Source: Paenibacillus_D tarimensis_A (GTDB taxonomy: Bacteria; Bacillota; Bacilli; Paenibacillales; Paenibacillaceae). Taken from it: 64,000 bases of DNA. Where the stretch lies: NCBI GenBank assembly GCA_041281825.1, contig CP166298.1, forward strand, positions 5,456,001 through 5,520,000, in the 5' to 3' direction. The translations under genes and the position numbers were made by a program. The notes beneath the pieces are model-generated. The model made no database searches. It had not been told where the DNA came from and saw nothing but the letters and a program-made list of their open reading frames with translations. This document shows, in pieces, positions 52,894-61,914 of the stretch (within the stretch, counting starts at the first letter, position 1; every line of letters starts with the position of its first letter).

Positions 52894-53292
52894 CTACATT
52901 TGAATCGCCATCAGTCGATTTCCATCGGGGTCTTCGAAAATGACGATGTTATTTTCTAGCACCTCATTATGTATTATGATGCCGTTTTCCTTAAAAAACT
53001 GAAGCGTGTGCCGAATATCGCCTGTTTTGAAAAACATCATAGGTTGGGGGCCTGGCGCCGCTCCATGGTTTGAATCCAGCAAAATCTCAGTTCCCCCAAG
53101 ATGCAATATATAAACCGTAGATAGCCGTCCTTCCAAGTAGTCATTGTTGAAAGGCAGATCAAACACTCGGCTATACCATTCCACCGCTCTTTTCATGTCT
53201 GAAACATGGATAAATACCGACCCAATTCTTTTTTCAAGCCTGCTTGCCGCCTGTGAGTTCATGGTTCGAACTTGATTATTCAAATAGTCCAT
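52894..53292 (-). CDS. VOC-family protein
   Basis: 132 residues. IGSVFIHVSDMKRAVEWYSR, YILHLGGTEILLDSN and IVIFEDPDGNRLMAIQM mark a VOC domain. ATG 53292 follows AAGGAGGGG; the ATG at 53334 is upstream of that RBS and unlikely. It follows a truncated gene at 53334. Confidence 0.88.
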   Translation of the reverse strand: MDYLNNQVRTMNSQAASRLEKRIGSVFIHVSDMKRAVEWYSRVFDLPFNNDYLEGRLSTVYILHLGGTEILLDSNHGAAPGPQPMMFFKTGDIRHTLQFFKENGIIIHNEVLENNIVIFEDPDGNRLMAIQM

Positions 53293-53333
53293 GATTATCC
53301 CCTCCTTGTGGCTATTCCATTGTTGTTGGAACA

Positions 53334-53633
53334 TTAAACAGAACTCAGCGGAATAAAGTCTAACCCTGGCGTCTCTGTTTGAGGAAAAAGTTCCAGCTTA
53401 AATCCAAATATCGTGATGAACAACCGCTCGCGCTCCATCGATACCGGAATCGGCATAAACGCTCCGTAAGTTCCAACCAAATGTTCGAAACGCGTTTGTA
53501 TTGCAACTGGTGCCGGATTAAGCGGCTTCTTCGGCATTAGAATGGCTTCTCCTAACAATAAACCGGCCAAATCTCGGTTCATTCTTTCCAAAGGAGATAA
53601 GAGGAAATTACTTAATACAATTTGTAAATACAC
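53334..53633 (-). pseudogene. Probable C-terminal remnant of a beta-lactamase-family serine hydrolase
   Basis: 99 residues: VLSNFLLSPLERMNRDLAGL, then RFEHLVGTYGAFMPIPVSME and a beta-rich tail, similar to the region after the penicillin-binding domain in class C-type serine hydrolases. The SxxK and YxN motifs are absent. No RBS at the ATG; the 5' portion is probably lost. Assignment is tentative. Confidence 0.45.
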
Positions 53634-53802
53634 CTGTAGTCATTCATTCACCACTATATCAGACTTATGGAGTGGCTGGCCGAAGTGTTTACAGCTGAAT
53701 ACGTAATATTTTTACTGCATTGAGTATTAGAAAAGGCCATATCATGTTGGGGTAGCCTTTGTTATTCTAGTTGAGCAGGCTACCGATCATGAGTCTCGAA
53801 TG

Positions 53803-54198
53803 CTATTCATTCGGCTGCCATACTTTGAGCTTGTTGCCATCCGGATCATAAAAATCGAATTCTCTGAACCAGTTATGTATAATCATTTCTCCGATACGAA
53901 TACCATTGGAGCGGGCATGCTCATAAAGTCCGTCAATATCCGAAGTTCGAAAGCATACTACCGGCATTTCATAGCTTTCGCCATTATCCAGCCATTGGTT
54001 GGTCCGAAAGGTTAAAACCTGCTCGTCTAACCGCTCACGCAGGAAAACTTCCTGCTTTCCTGCAAGTAAATAATCTCCCCCATTCTCTAACCCAAGGTGC
54101 TCTATGTACCACTGTTCAGACTGTTTTCTGTTGGAAACAGGGATGTAAACACCATCTATCCCGGTCAGTGCTGCTTTCTTTATTATTTGCTCCACCAT
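53803..54198 (-). CDS. VOC-family protein
   Basis: 131 residues. GIDGVYIPVSNRKQSEQWYI and EFDFYDPDGNKLKVWQP. ATG 54198 after AGAGGAGAATAG. To its 3' side (53733-53790) are two degraded GGCTACC-type arms but no clear box. Substrate unknown. Confidence 0.87.
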   Translation of the reverse strand: MVEQIIKKAALTGIDGVYIPVSNRKQSEQWYIEHLGLENGGDYLLAGKQEVFLRERLDEQVLTFRTNQWLDNGESYEMPVVCFRTSDIDGLYEHARSNGIRIGEMIIHNWFREFDFYDPDGNKLKVWQPNE

Positions 54199-54282
54199 CT
54201 ATTCTCCTCTCATACAAAGTAAGACGATTCACTAACAACATTCTAGATAAATCCATAAAAATCCTCCCTTGTTTCAACTATC

Positions 54283-54332
54283 CTGCTCTTTAACTCAACG
54301 AGGTTGCCGTTCATTACCACGGCAACCTCGTG
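54283..54332. repeat. Cassette repeat (left box and hairpin)
   Basis: CTGCTCTTTAACTCAACG; perfect 12-bp arms CGAGGTTGCCGT (54299-54310)/ACGGCAACCTCG (54319-54330). No right box. Confidence 0.8.
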
Positions 54333-54382
54333 ATGTTATTCGAAAATGAATGAACCTTAAATCATAGTACAGGCTTACAGGC

Positions 54383-54871
54383 TTACCTTTTAATCAGCTC
54401 ATCCACCTTCGCTTTCATGAATCGTATCGTCGTTTTCTTATATTGAATTCCGAGGCGAAGCACCTTAAGCTGCTCTCGGCGGGTTAACCTTTTGAACCGG
54501 GAATCCTGCTTCAAAAACGAACGGATGATGGACCAACTGTTACCGGCAATCTGATCAGTGTTGATGTATGGCAGTTCATAGGGCAGCTTGCGTTTTCGAA
54601 TACGGTTCAATAACGATGCAAAAGTCGATGAAATTTTGCCTTCGTCCACCAGACACGGCACTACGCTTTTTTTCGTATACCTTTTGTAGTATTCCAAATG
54701 ATTCATTCCGCTTATAATGACGTAACCGCCATCTTTTCGGCTTTTCCTGACGATCAACAGCTGCATGCAATCCTGTGCGACTTTGCGAAGCTCTTTGCTA
54801 CGCTTTGTTGATTTGGCGATAAACCTAAACTTTATCTTGCTTAGAGGTATATATTGCACCGTATATCTCAT
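54383..54871 (-). CDS. ParB-like N-terminal domain protein
   Basis: 162 residues, very basic. YIPLSKIKFRFIAKSTKRSK, LLIVRKSRKDGGYVIISGMN and HLEYYKR resemble a ParB/Srx-type nuclease-like domain without an obvious HTH. GGGGTGCTGCCGG precedes ATG 54871. Could bind nucleic acid; function unknown. Confidence 0.55.
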   Translation of the reverse strand: MRYTVQYIPLSKIKFRFIAKSTKRSKELRKVAQDCMQLLIVRKSRKDGGYVIISGMNHLEYYKRYTKKSVVPCLVDEGKISSTFASLLNRIRKRKLPYELPYINTDQIAGNSWSIIRSFLKQDSRFKRLTRREQLKVLRLGIQYKKTTIRFMKAKVDELIKR

Positions 54872-55208
54872 CCGGCAGCACCCCTCTTGATTTATGGTTA
54901 TTGTAGTTTATGTCGTCCTCTTTCAAACGTACCTGTTTACCGCAGCGTGCTGGAGACAGCTGCCACTGCAGAAGTTTAATGCAGGGCTATCGCCACGGGG
55001 GTCATGAGCGGTGCCTGCATCCGATCTTGCTCGCCACATAATAAGAAGAGCAGCTGCCGAGGCAACTGCTCCTTTTATCGTTTAACTATGTTATTCTCAT
55101 GAACTCCCAGTGATGTCATCCGTGAAATAAGGCTGTTTTGGAACTCAACATTCATACTATCGTTCTAAATTCCGGATCCTTGTACTTTCTGACTCACACT
55201 ACACTAAA

Positions 55209-55285
55209 CTGCCCGTTTGTTGAGCGGACGGCAGAATGCAGTAAAAGCGATGGATGGATCGAATCCATCGCTGAGCTTTTATCAT
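55209..55285. repeat. Cassette repeat unit, GCGATGGA class; last one in the window
   Basis: Left box CTGCCCGTTTGTTGAGCGGA; arms AGCGATGGAT/ATCCATCGCT; right box not evident. No further units were seen to the right. Confidence 0.8.
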
Positions 55286-55351
55286 ATCCATGACGAGAGA
55301 AAACTTGAAGCAAGCATCGGCTGTCGGTCATATCCTTGCATAATGATGCTG

Positions 55352-55753
55352 TCAATTGAGTTTTTTGATTGCATCTTTAATCTTTTTGCTAATTTCATCA
55401 TCATGATTCCCATCATAGACATAAAGAATTAATACATTTTTTATTTCGAACGCTTCATGATTAACAAAATCAACAGGTCTGTCGTAAAAGTCCCTACGCC
55501 CTTCTTTCCGTTCTTTATCAGACTTGAAAATATAAAAATGAATTACCCCATCGGACAATTGATAAAAGCTTGGTTTGATTCCATTTATACCTTGCTGAAA
55601 AATGTTCTCTGGATTTTCTTCTGATTTATTAAGCTGTAACCCCTCTTTTTGAAAAACGTCTAATACCTGTTCAAGGGTCAATGAATTATTGTTACTACAT
55701 CCCGTTAGGATCATTAAGAAAATAAGAATAACAATACAAAAAGTCCGTTTCAT
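55352..55753 (-). CDS. Putative lipoprotein, paralogue of 5165-5542
   Basis: 133 residues. Signal peptide with lipobox LTGC (Cys19). LTLEQVLDVFQKEGLQLNKS near residue 25 and C-terminal EISKKIKDAIKKLN align with the lipoprotein at 5165-5542. ATG 55753 after GGGGGGAG. It lies 22 bp downstream of a truncated membrane-protein gene. Function unknown. Confidence 0.75.
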   Translation of the reverse strand: MKRTFCIVILIFLMILTGCSNNNSLTLEQVLDVFQKEGLQLNKSEENPENIFQQGINGIKPSFYQLSDGVIHFYIFKSDKERKEGRRDFYDRPVDFVNHEAFEIKNVLILYVYDGNHDDEISKKIKDAIKKLN

Positions 55754-55774
55754 TACGCTCCCCCCTGTATCCCC

Positions 55775-55972
55775 TCAAGTCCAAAACAGTTGCTTTCTCG
55801 CTTTTCGCCAAACAAAGAATATCGTCGTTCCTATGGCAACAATTCCAATCATTGTAACCCAGATATATGGATGGAACCGGTAAAGGTCACCTTCAAGATT
55901 AACTTGTTTAGTTGGAACTTTACCTTCGCCTAATCCTCTTCCGCTTGATCTAATACACTCATCCGATCGCAA
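55775..55972 (-). pseudogene. Membrane protein C-terminal remnant (relative of 50334-50777)
   Basis: About 65 codons with a C-terminal helix IWVTMIGIVAIGTTIFFVWR followed by KARK, as in the protein at 50334-50777. The 5' part lacks a signal sequence and RBS, so the gene is truncated. It may have formed an operon with the lipoprotein downstream. Confidence 0.5.
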
Positions 55973-56152
55973 ATTAGAGTTATAAGTTACTCTTTGTCTC
56001 CATACATGGCAGATTTCCGAATGGCTACCCCTCCCCTTCTATTTCTTATAATTTTTTAACGGTCCGGGGAGGCCAAATGTTTCAAACTATACCTCAGCCC
56101 TTGCATGGGCGAAGGTGAATGTCTACAATTGGGATGAAGGAGGAGTAGGGGA

Positions 56153-56677
56153 ATGTTGGTAACCATGCAGCGTGAAGTTTTTGAAGAGATGGAAGACGAG
56201 GTGCTACTTTATGCATGCTTTAAACCGCTTATCCAAACATACAAGGAGATAAACAGCGAAGGCCGGGATTTAGCCAATTTTTACAGTAAAATGACCTCCG
56301 GCCAGCAAGCATTATTTATTTTTCGTACTTACTACAGCCATGTTATTGAGTCGGTACAGGAACTATATTGGTGGAGCGCCTTTTTTTTGGCTCAGAAGCC
56401 AAGATGGGCTGCACTGAACGAGAAGATGCGCGAGATTGAGGATCTCGAGTTCGTTGCATTTTTGCAAGACGTTGAAGCTATACTTCGCACCCGCAATCAT
56501 CCGGTTCTTCTAACTGATTTTGCCTGTGTATCTCGTGATGATTTGGATTTAGATACCGGACTTCGTGATTTCTTCCAGTCGGCATATGAGCGATTAACCC
56601 ACATCACCATTAGAACAAATGAACTCTTGGCTGCATTAATTCGTAATTCACCGGACTCCTTCGTGAAGTGGAGCTAG
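56153..56677 (+). CDS. Conserved-looking cytoplasmic hypothetical protein
   Basis: 174 residues, helical, aromatic-rich (YYSHVIESVQELYWWSAFFL). GGAGGAGTAGGGGA precedes ATG 56153. No membrane segment, signal or catalytic motif. First gene after the array on the opposite strand; family not recognised. Confidence 0.65.
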   Translation: MLVTMQREVFEEMEDEVLLYACFKPLIQTYKEINSEGRDLANFYSKMTSGQQALFIFRTYYSHVIESVQELYWWSAFFLAQKPRWAALNEKMREIEDLEFVAFLQDVEAILRTRNHPVLLTDFACVSRDDLDLDTGLRDFFQSAYERLTHITIRTNELLAALIRNSPDSFVKWS

Positions 56678-56693
56678 ATCGCCATAACTTGAT

Positions 56694-56894
56694 TTGACAA
56701 GCGGTAAAGTATGCTTAACAGAATATACCCACATTTTTCAGTTGTTTTTGACCTTGCTTGTTTTCGCACTTCCACATGTTACAAATGTCAATGCAGCATC
56801 ACCAGCGAAGAAGAGCAATAACGCAGAGCTTGCAATCCCCATCTTCCACATTAATAAGCACTTTTGTGTCGCTGCACAAAAGAAGCACAAATAA
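56694..56894 (+). CDS. Small secreted peptide, possibly a truncated exported protein
   Basis: 66 codons. Hydrophobic LFLTLLVFALPHVTNVNAAS looks like a Sec signal peptide with cleavage at VNA. The mature part is only about 30 basic residues. A strong terminator follows. There is no clear RBS, so it could be the 5' remnant of a longer exported protein. Confidence 0.4.
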   Translation: MTSGKVCLTEYTHIFQLFLTLLVFALPHVTNVNAASPAKKSNNAELAIPIFHINKHFCVAAQKKHK

Positions 56895-56921
56895 ACCCCG
56901 GCGAAATCGACGGGGTTTATT
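56890..56921. terminator. Bidirectional terminator
   Basis: AATAAACCCCG (56890-56900)/CGGGGTTTATT (56911-56921). It separates the plus-strand genes from the convergent GH43 gene. Confidence 0.8.
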
Positions 56922-56962
56922 ATTTGCTTCGTACCTGACAGGATTAGTACCAAAACAACTCG

Positions 56963-59524
56963 TTACTCGCCCAGCTGTGCCAATTCGGCAATATCGGAAG
57001 GCGAAAGCGCGCCTTCATAAATACGCAACTCGTCCATCAAGCCTTTGTACGGTACATCCCACCAGTTGACTGCCAAGCTGAAGCTGGCATTTGTAATCGT
57101 AAAAATATCCGGGAAGTTCGATCCGTCAAACTTCTCCTCACCGTTGACATAGACTCGGATCGCACCGTTGTCGACGGTGAATGCCAGATGGGTCCATTCT
57201 CCGGTAGGGATTGTCAATCCGGTAACGGCATCGTACCAGGCGCTGCCGGACCAAACCATGGTGTTGCCGCCGACCGGACCGTTCGGAACGAGGCTGACCC
57301 AGTTATTGCTGTCCCTTGCGCCGAAGAACGTCGTTGTAAACGTCGTTAATTGCTCCGGCTTCAACCACAGCGAAACGGAATACGTATTGCTTGCAATCAG
57401 CCCGTCCGGCAGGCGTACGCCAGATGCGCCGTCAAACGCAGCGGCCTTGCCGTTTATGCCGTCGGCATAATTTATCGTGCCGCCGGTGTTATCGATTCGA
57501 TCGCCGGTTACCGTGCCTGTTCCGAAATTCCCCGCCGCATCGCTCAAGCTCTCTTCAAAAGCATAATGTGCGGTGAGTCCGGCAGGTGTATTCGGCAGCA
57601 CCGTTATATCAAAGCTCTTGCTTGCCGCGCTGTCCCCTTTCGTAATCGTCGCAGTCAGAACAGCCGCAGCTGCCTCAGATCCTGCCGCAGGCCGGTGCAC
57701 AACCCCTGTCTCCGTCACTACGGCGGCATCGGAGGTGGCCCACTCGATCTTGGAGCTTCGGGTTCCTTCCGTCGGAAGCGTCAGGTTGTTAATGACGTTT
57801 GCAGTGTCGCCCAGATCGAGATCATTCAGAACATCCGTCACAATTTCCTGATCGGTTTTGCTCTGAAGCCTGCTTCCCCATACTGCTACGCCTTCGCCCG
57901 ACATCGCTGTAAATGTCATCACCTTCCGTTCCGAGACCGGATCCCACATCCGCACGAACACGCCGTTGTAGACAATTCCATCCACTATAATCGACGCCTG
58001 GTTATGTCCGGTCTTTTCCCATGTGCCGTTCACATCGCCGGTGATCGTATAATCTTTATTCAAACGGATAAAAACGGACTTTCGAATTTCCGCGGAATTG
58101 TCTTTGCCATGATTAATGAATTTATATTCACCAAAAATATCCTGAACGTTAACTTTGTCCAGCATTTCCCCCGTATACCGATAGGGAGCGGCCACAGGCC
58201 AGCCGTCCTTGTTCATAAATAATTGGTGAACCCTGACTTCATGAAATTCGCCGGTTTGAGGGAAACGCGTATGGAAGACCAGAAACTTCCGGCCCGTCTC
58301 CTCATCGTAGTAAACGGAGTTATGTCCTGGCGATACATAACCGACGCCTATCCCCTCTCCAGGATCGCCGACTTTTCTGTCGAACAGGAAATTGCCCATC
58401 AATTTATTGCCGTACGGCGCATTATCAATGTTGCCCGGCAGCACCGCATTCAGCCCCTTCGCATCCACATAAGGGCCTTCCGGATGAGTGGACCTGAACA
58501 GCCTCATATTGTACCCGCCGTCGGCTCCCAGCCATCCGTATGTAACATACAAGTAGTAGAAGCCGGTGTCTTTATCGTAGACTACATAAGGACCTTCACC
58601 TGATTTAAAATACCCGCCGGCAATTTTCGTTCCAAAGTACCGGTCAATCATCCGGCCGTCTGCCGTCGTTCCGTCCTGCTCCGGATAGATGGCCTTGCCC
58701 GTCGATTTGTCAATTTCAAGCAGGAAAATACCGCCAGACCAGGAGCCGTATGTCATCCACAGCTTCCCGTCTTCGCCATAAAACAAATTAGCGTCAATCG
58801 CGTTGGGGTAGTCCCGGTTGGCATAAGAGCCGCCCTCATTAAACCATTCGGACCTGGTCCCCGCAAGCGTACCGCCCTCTATCAGCGCCTGAATATTCGT
58901 ATTCGTCCATTTCTTATTCACCTGGCTGTTATTGTCATACGCTTCGTCCCGGGTAAACCCGGAATATACGATGGTGTCGACGTACGTATACGGCCCTTCG
59001 ATCTCTTTCGATACCGCATAACCGATTGCAGACCGGATATAAGTCGAGGATGCGCTGTAATACATCATGTAAGCGCCGGTTGTACCATCCTCATTCACAT
59101 AATGCTCGTTCCAGAATATTTCGGGAGCCCAGACGGCATACCCGCCTCTGCTGTCGGCATCGTTCTCCCCGGCCCAGGCAAAGGAACCGGCCAAATTCCC
59201 GGACAAGTCCCCATACAACACATTGCCGGGGGACGTATACCCGTTCGTAAACCTTGTCCATCCGATCAAATCCGTTGACTTGGCTGCATCAATATGAGAA
59301 CCGAATACGTAATACGTATCGCCGGCTTTAATAATCGAAGGGTCATGAACAGATACATTCCGGAATTCCGGAGCTTCCCCGGTCAGATCATCGCCGAGCG
59401 GCTTGTTGCCGTTCCCGTTCGGCCCCCGCTCCGGGTTCCCGGCACCACTGCCAAATACCAACCCTGGAATGATCAATAATAAGAGCAGGCTAACAACCGT
59501 CAATCTAGCTGCATGTGGCTTCAT
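56963..59524 (-). CDS. Secreted GH43 endo-1,5-alpha-L-arabinanase, multidomain
   Basis: 853 residues. Signal peptide (to ~27), then a five-bladed GH43 domain: SVHDPSIIKAGDTYYVFGSH (base Asp), YPNAIDANLFYGEDGKLWMT (second Asp), YFKSGEGPYVVYDKDTGFYY (acid Glu) and the GHNSVYYDE calcium-site region. Then a GH43 C-terminal beta domain, an atrophied Ig-like domain (~580-650) and a C-terminal LamG domain (AHYAFEESLSDAAGNFG). Hydrolyses arabinan outside the cell. ATG 59524 after GGAGATC. Two cre-like sites upstream suggest CcpA control. Confidence 0.92.
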   Translation of the reverse strand: MKPHAARLTVVSLLLLLIIPGLVFGSGAGNPERGPNGNGNKPLGDDLTGEAPEFRNVSVHDPSIIKAGDTYYVFGSHIDAAKSTDLIGWTRFTNGYTSPGNVLYGDLSGNLAGSFAWAGENDADSRGGYAVWAPEIFWNEHYVNEDGTTGAYMMYYSASSTYIRSAIGYAVSKEIEGPYTYVDTIVYSGFTRDEAYDNNSQVNKKWTNTNIQALIEGGTLAGTRSEWFNEGGSYANRDYPNAIDANLFYGEDGKLWMTYGSWSGGIFLLEIDKSTGKAIYPEQDGTTADGRMIDRYFGTKIAGGYFKSGEGPYVVYDKDTGFYYLYVTYGWLGADGGYNMRLFRSTHPEGPYVDAKGLNAVLPGNIDNAPYGNKLMGNFLFDRKVGDPGEGIGVGYVSPGHNSVYYDEETGRKFLVFHTRFPQTGEFHEVRVHQLFMNKDGWPVAAPYRYTGEMLDKVNVQDIFGEYKFINHGKDNSAEIRKSVFIRLNKDYTITGDVNGTWEKTGHNQASIIVDGIVYNGVFVRMWDPVSERKVMTFTAMSGEGVAVWGSRLQSKTDQEIVTDVLNDLDLGDTANVINNLTLPTEGTRSSKIEWATSDAAVVTETGVVHRPAAGSEAAAAVLTATITKGDSAASKSFDITVLPNTPAGLTAHYAFEESLSDAAGNFGTGTVTGDRIDNTGGTINYADGINGKAAAFDGASGVRLPDGLIASNTYSVSLWLKPEQLTTFTTTFFGARDSNNWVSLVPNGPVGGNTMVWSGSAWYDAVTGLTIPTGEWTHLAFTVDNGAIRVYVNGEEKFDGSNFPDIFTITNASFSLAVNWWDVPYKGLMDELRIYEGALSPSDIAELAQLGE

Positions 59525-59557
59525 TTCATGATCTCCTCTCTTAGGCATTCAATCTAG

Positions 59558-59571
59558 TGAAAGCGCATCCA
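59558..59571. promoter_or_regulatory. cre-like catabolite control site
   Basis: TGAAAGCGCATCCA fits the CcpA consensus TGNAANCGNWNNCA at every position, 34 bp upstream of the arabinanase start. Confidence 0.5.
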
Positions 59572-59629
59572 TTATACCTTTTCCGGTTAGACGTTCGCTC
59601 ACCTCCCTCAGGCCTTGCCCGGCACGTTG

Positions 59630-59643
59630 ATAAAACGCTTTCA
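59630..59643. promoter_or_regulatory. Second cre-like site
   Basis: Reverse complement TGAAAGCGTTTTAT keeps the TGAAAGCG half but lacks the final CA; weaker than the first. Confidence 0.35.
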
Positions 59644-59710
59644 TTAAAATGTTTAGTTAATTAATCCACTAACATATTAACAATACTATAAATTTTACGA
59701 TTTCTCAATA

Positions 59711-61159
59711 TCAACCGTCTGAAACATCTTCGGATGTGCTTATTCCGCTTTGCGCAGCATTATCGAACCAGACTTCACTCAGCATGCGAACCCCATCTTC
59801 AATCTCTTCCTCGCTCAAGCCGCCGAATCCAAGCATAACGTAAGAAGACGGGCACTGCCCCTGGTCCATCCAGTATATATGAGGAGTATATACTTTTACT
59901 CCGCTTTGGGCTGCCTGGTCGATGAGCTGACCGCCGCCTCCTTGCTTTACATCGAGCAAAATATGAAGCCCCGATTTATGTCCGATGATCGTTACCCGAT
60001 CGCCCATATATTGTTGAATCGCATTCATAAGCGTCTTGTGCTTCGCCTGATACAGCCTTCTCATTTTGCGAATATGTCTGGAAAAGTGCCCCCGGCTCAT
60101 GAACAGAAATACCGCCTGCTGAATGATCGGCGAAACCGGATTACTATATACGGAAAACATCTCTTCCAATTCTGCCTTCATCGTCACGGGTAAAACCATA
60201 TAGCTTAACCGGGCGGCAGGCAGGAACGATTTCGATAAGGTCCCCAAATAAATCACACGTTCTTTCGAATCCAATGCTTTCAAAGAAGGAATCGGCTGCC
60301 CCAGGTAACGAAATTCGCTGTCGTAATCGTCTTCAATAATGAAGGCCTCATGCCGGGCGGCCCATTGCAGCAGCCTCATTCTTTTCTGGACCGACAACAC
60401 CATGCCCAGCGGAAATTGATGAGACGGCGTCACATATACCGCCCGGACATCCGGCATCGAGACCAATTCATCCGCATTCAAGCCGTCATGTCCGACCGAA
60501 ACGGGGAGAAGCGTGCAGCCTTCGTTCCTAAACACCGTTCTGACCCCGTTATATCCCGGATCTTCCATCGCTACGTTCTGACCCCTTAGACCCAAAAGCC
60601 GCACTGCCGCCGAGACGGCATGCTGGGTCCCGGCACAAATGTAGATTTGATCCGCATGACAAGTTACGCCGCGGGATTGAAATAAGTAATCGGCAAGTTC
60701 CTCCCTAAGCTCCGGGCTGCCTTGCGGATGCCCGTATCCAAAAATTTGCTGCGGGTCGCGACTCAAGGAATCCGACAAGCATTTTTTCCAGATGTTCATC
60801 GGAAACCGGATCGTATCCACATCGCCGTAGCGAAAATCGTAACGAAAGGATTCCTCGTCATGCTTTTTTGGTGAAACGGAACGGTTCGAGGGACTTTTCA
60901 AGCCTACTTCCTCCAGCGGCAGCACTCTTAAACCGATTCGCCGTTCGCTTTCGATATACCCCTCTGCAAATAGCTGCTGGTAAGCGGCTTCCACCGTATT
61001 TTTACTGATTTTCAGGTACAACGACAATTGGCGAATCGGAGGCAGTTTAGATCCTTGAGGAATGGAGCCGGATTCGATCCGCTCTTTAATATAGTTGTAT
61101 AGCTGTGCATACAGAGGACTCCTGTCCTTCTTATCCAGCAACGGCATGATCTCGATCAT
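59711..61159 (-). CDS. MocR/PdxR-type regulator (GntR HTH fused to aminotransferase fold I)
   Basis: About 482 residues. N-terminal winged helix (PLYAQLYNYIKERIESGSIP, KLPPIRQLSLYLKISKNTVE), then a PLP-dependent aminotransferase-like domain with YICAGTQHAVSAAVRLLGL, IIEDDYDSEFRY and the PLP lysine in YLGTLSKSFLPAARL. The frame stays open to 61378, but ATG 61159 (MIEIMPLLDKKDR) fits family starts. Divergent from a PNPOx-like gene, consistent with control of B6 or related metabolism. Confidence 0.92.
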   Translation of the reverse strand: MIEIMPLLDKKDRSPLYAQLYNYIKERIESGSIPQGSKLPPIRQLSLYLKISKNTVEAAYQQLFAEGYIESERRIGLRVLPLEEVGLKSPSNRSVSPKKHDEESFRYDFRYGDVDTIRFPMNIWKKCLSDSLSRDPQQIFGYGHPQGSPELREELADYLFQSRGVTCHADQIYICAGTQHAVSAAVRLLGLRGQNVAMEDPGYNGVRTVFRNEGCTLLPVSVGHDGLNADELVSMPDVRAVYVTPSHQFPLGMVLSVQKRMRLLQWAARHEAFIIEDDYDSEFRYLGQPIPSLKALDSKERVIYLGTLSKSFLPAARLSYMVLPVTMKAELEEMFSVYSNPVSPIIQQAVFLFMSRGHFSRHIRKMRRLYQAKHKTLMNAIQQYMGDRVTIIGHKSGLHILLDVKQGGGGQLIDQAAQSGVKVYTPHIYWMDQGQCPSSYVMLGFGGLSEEEIEDGVRMLSEVWFDNAAQSGISTSEDVSDG

Positions 61160-61271
61160 ATCCAACACCTGACCCCGTAAAAAAGTTGTAAACTGCCCCT
61201 TTTCGAAGGGACAAAATTTACTTACTATGACATTATCATAAAATAGAGAGTTTCTGAAAGGTGTGCATACT

Positions 61272-61826
61272 ATGTTTCCTATCCGAATGCAAAAGCGGGA
61301 GTGTACCGACCGGGAGAAGATTGAAGCCTTTTTGCTGGAAGCTAGAACGGGATTTTTAGGTCTATCCGCGGATAACATCCCTTATGTCGTTCCGTTAAAC
61401 TTCATATGGCTGAAGGATGCCGTTTACTTTCACGGCGCTGCCGAAGGGCGAAAGGTTTCTTATATGCGGCAAAATGCGGAAGCCTGCTTTACGGTGAGCG
61501 AGGATTACGGCACAATAACAAGCCCGATTCCCGCCCATACCGATACGTCCTACATGAGCGTAATGATTTTTGGACAGATCCAGTTCGTTACGGATTTGGA
61601 GGAAGCGGCCGAAGCGATGCAATGCATGCTGGATAAATACGTACCATTATACTATAGTCAGCGTCTATCCATCTCCCATCTGGATAAATACAGATCGTCT
61701 ATGGGGAGCAACACGCAGGTATTCAAGCTTAAGGCGGTTTCGATCTCGGCCAAAGAAAACGAGCGGCAAGAGGGCGGCATGTTTTATGAGGGGAAAACCG
61801 TACAAGATGATTTGTCGCCCGAATAA
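61272..61826 (+). CDS. Pyridoxamine 5'-phosphate oxidase-family flavoprotein
   Basis: 184 residues. EARTGFLGLSADNIPYVVPL, FIWLKDAVYFHGAAEGRK and YMRQNAEACFTVSEDYG are typical of the split-barrel FMN-binding NimA/PNPOx-like subgroup. ATG 61272 follows AAAGGTG; a GTG at 61263 is in frame. Divergent from the MocR gene, its probable regulator. May be flavin/F420-type rather than true PNPOx. Confidence 0.88.
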   Translation: MFPIRMQKRECTDREKIEAFLLEARTGFLGLSADNIPYVVPLNFIWLKDAVYFHGAAEGRKVSYMRQNAEACFTVSEDYGTITSPIPAHTDTSYMSVMIFGQIQFVTDLEEAAEAMQCMLDKYVPLYYSQRLSISHLDKYRSSMGSNTQVFKLKAVSISAKENERQEGGMFYEGKTVQDDLSPE

Positions 61827-61873
61827 GAGCCCCTGCAATCCCCTGATTTAAGTACTTTCTGATGTTTCATGTA

Positions 61874-61910
61874 ATAACCGGCCCCTGAACTTCAGCGACC
61901 GGTTATCTTT
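61874..61910. terminator. Bidirectional terminator
   Basis: ATAACCGG (61874-61881)/CCGGTTAT (61899-61906) followed by CTTTT; it lies between convergent genes. Confidence 0.75.
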
Positions 61911-61914
61911 TACT

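Noticed and set aside
711..55285. Canonical integron attC sites / CALIN
   Set aside because: The two conserved boxes (CCGTTAGC) are in direct, not inverted, orientation, and the GTTRRRY consensus is not met (third R is C). No IntI homologue with its specific insert is in the window.
711..55285. CRISPR array
   Set aside because: Repeats are spaced by whole genes (hundreds to thousands of bp), with no uniform spacers and no cas genes.
57168..59479. Plus-strand ORFs opposite the arabinanase
   Set aside because: Antisense shadows of the clearly coding GH43 gene.
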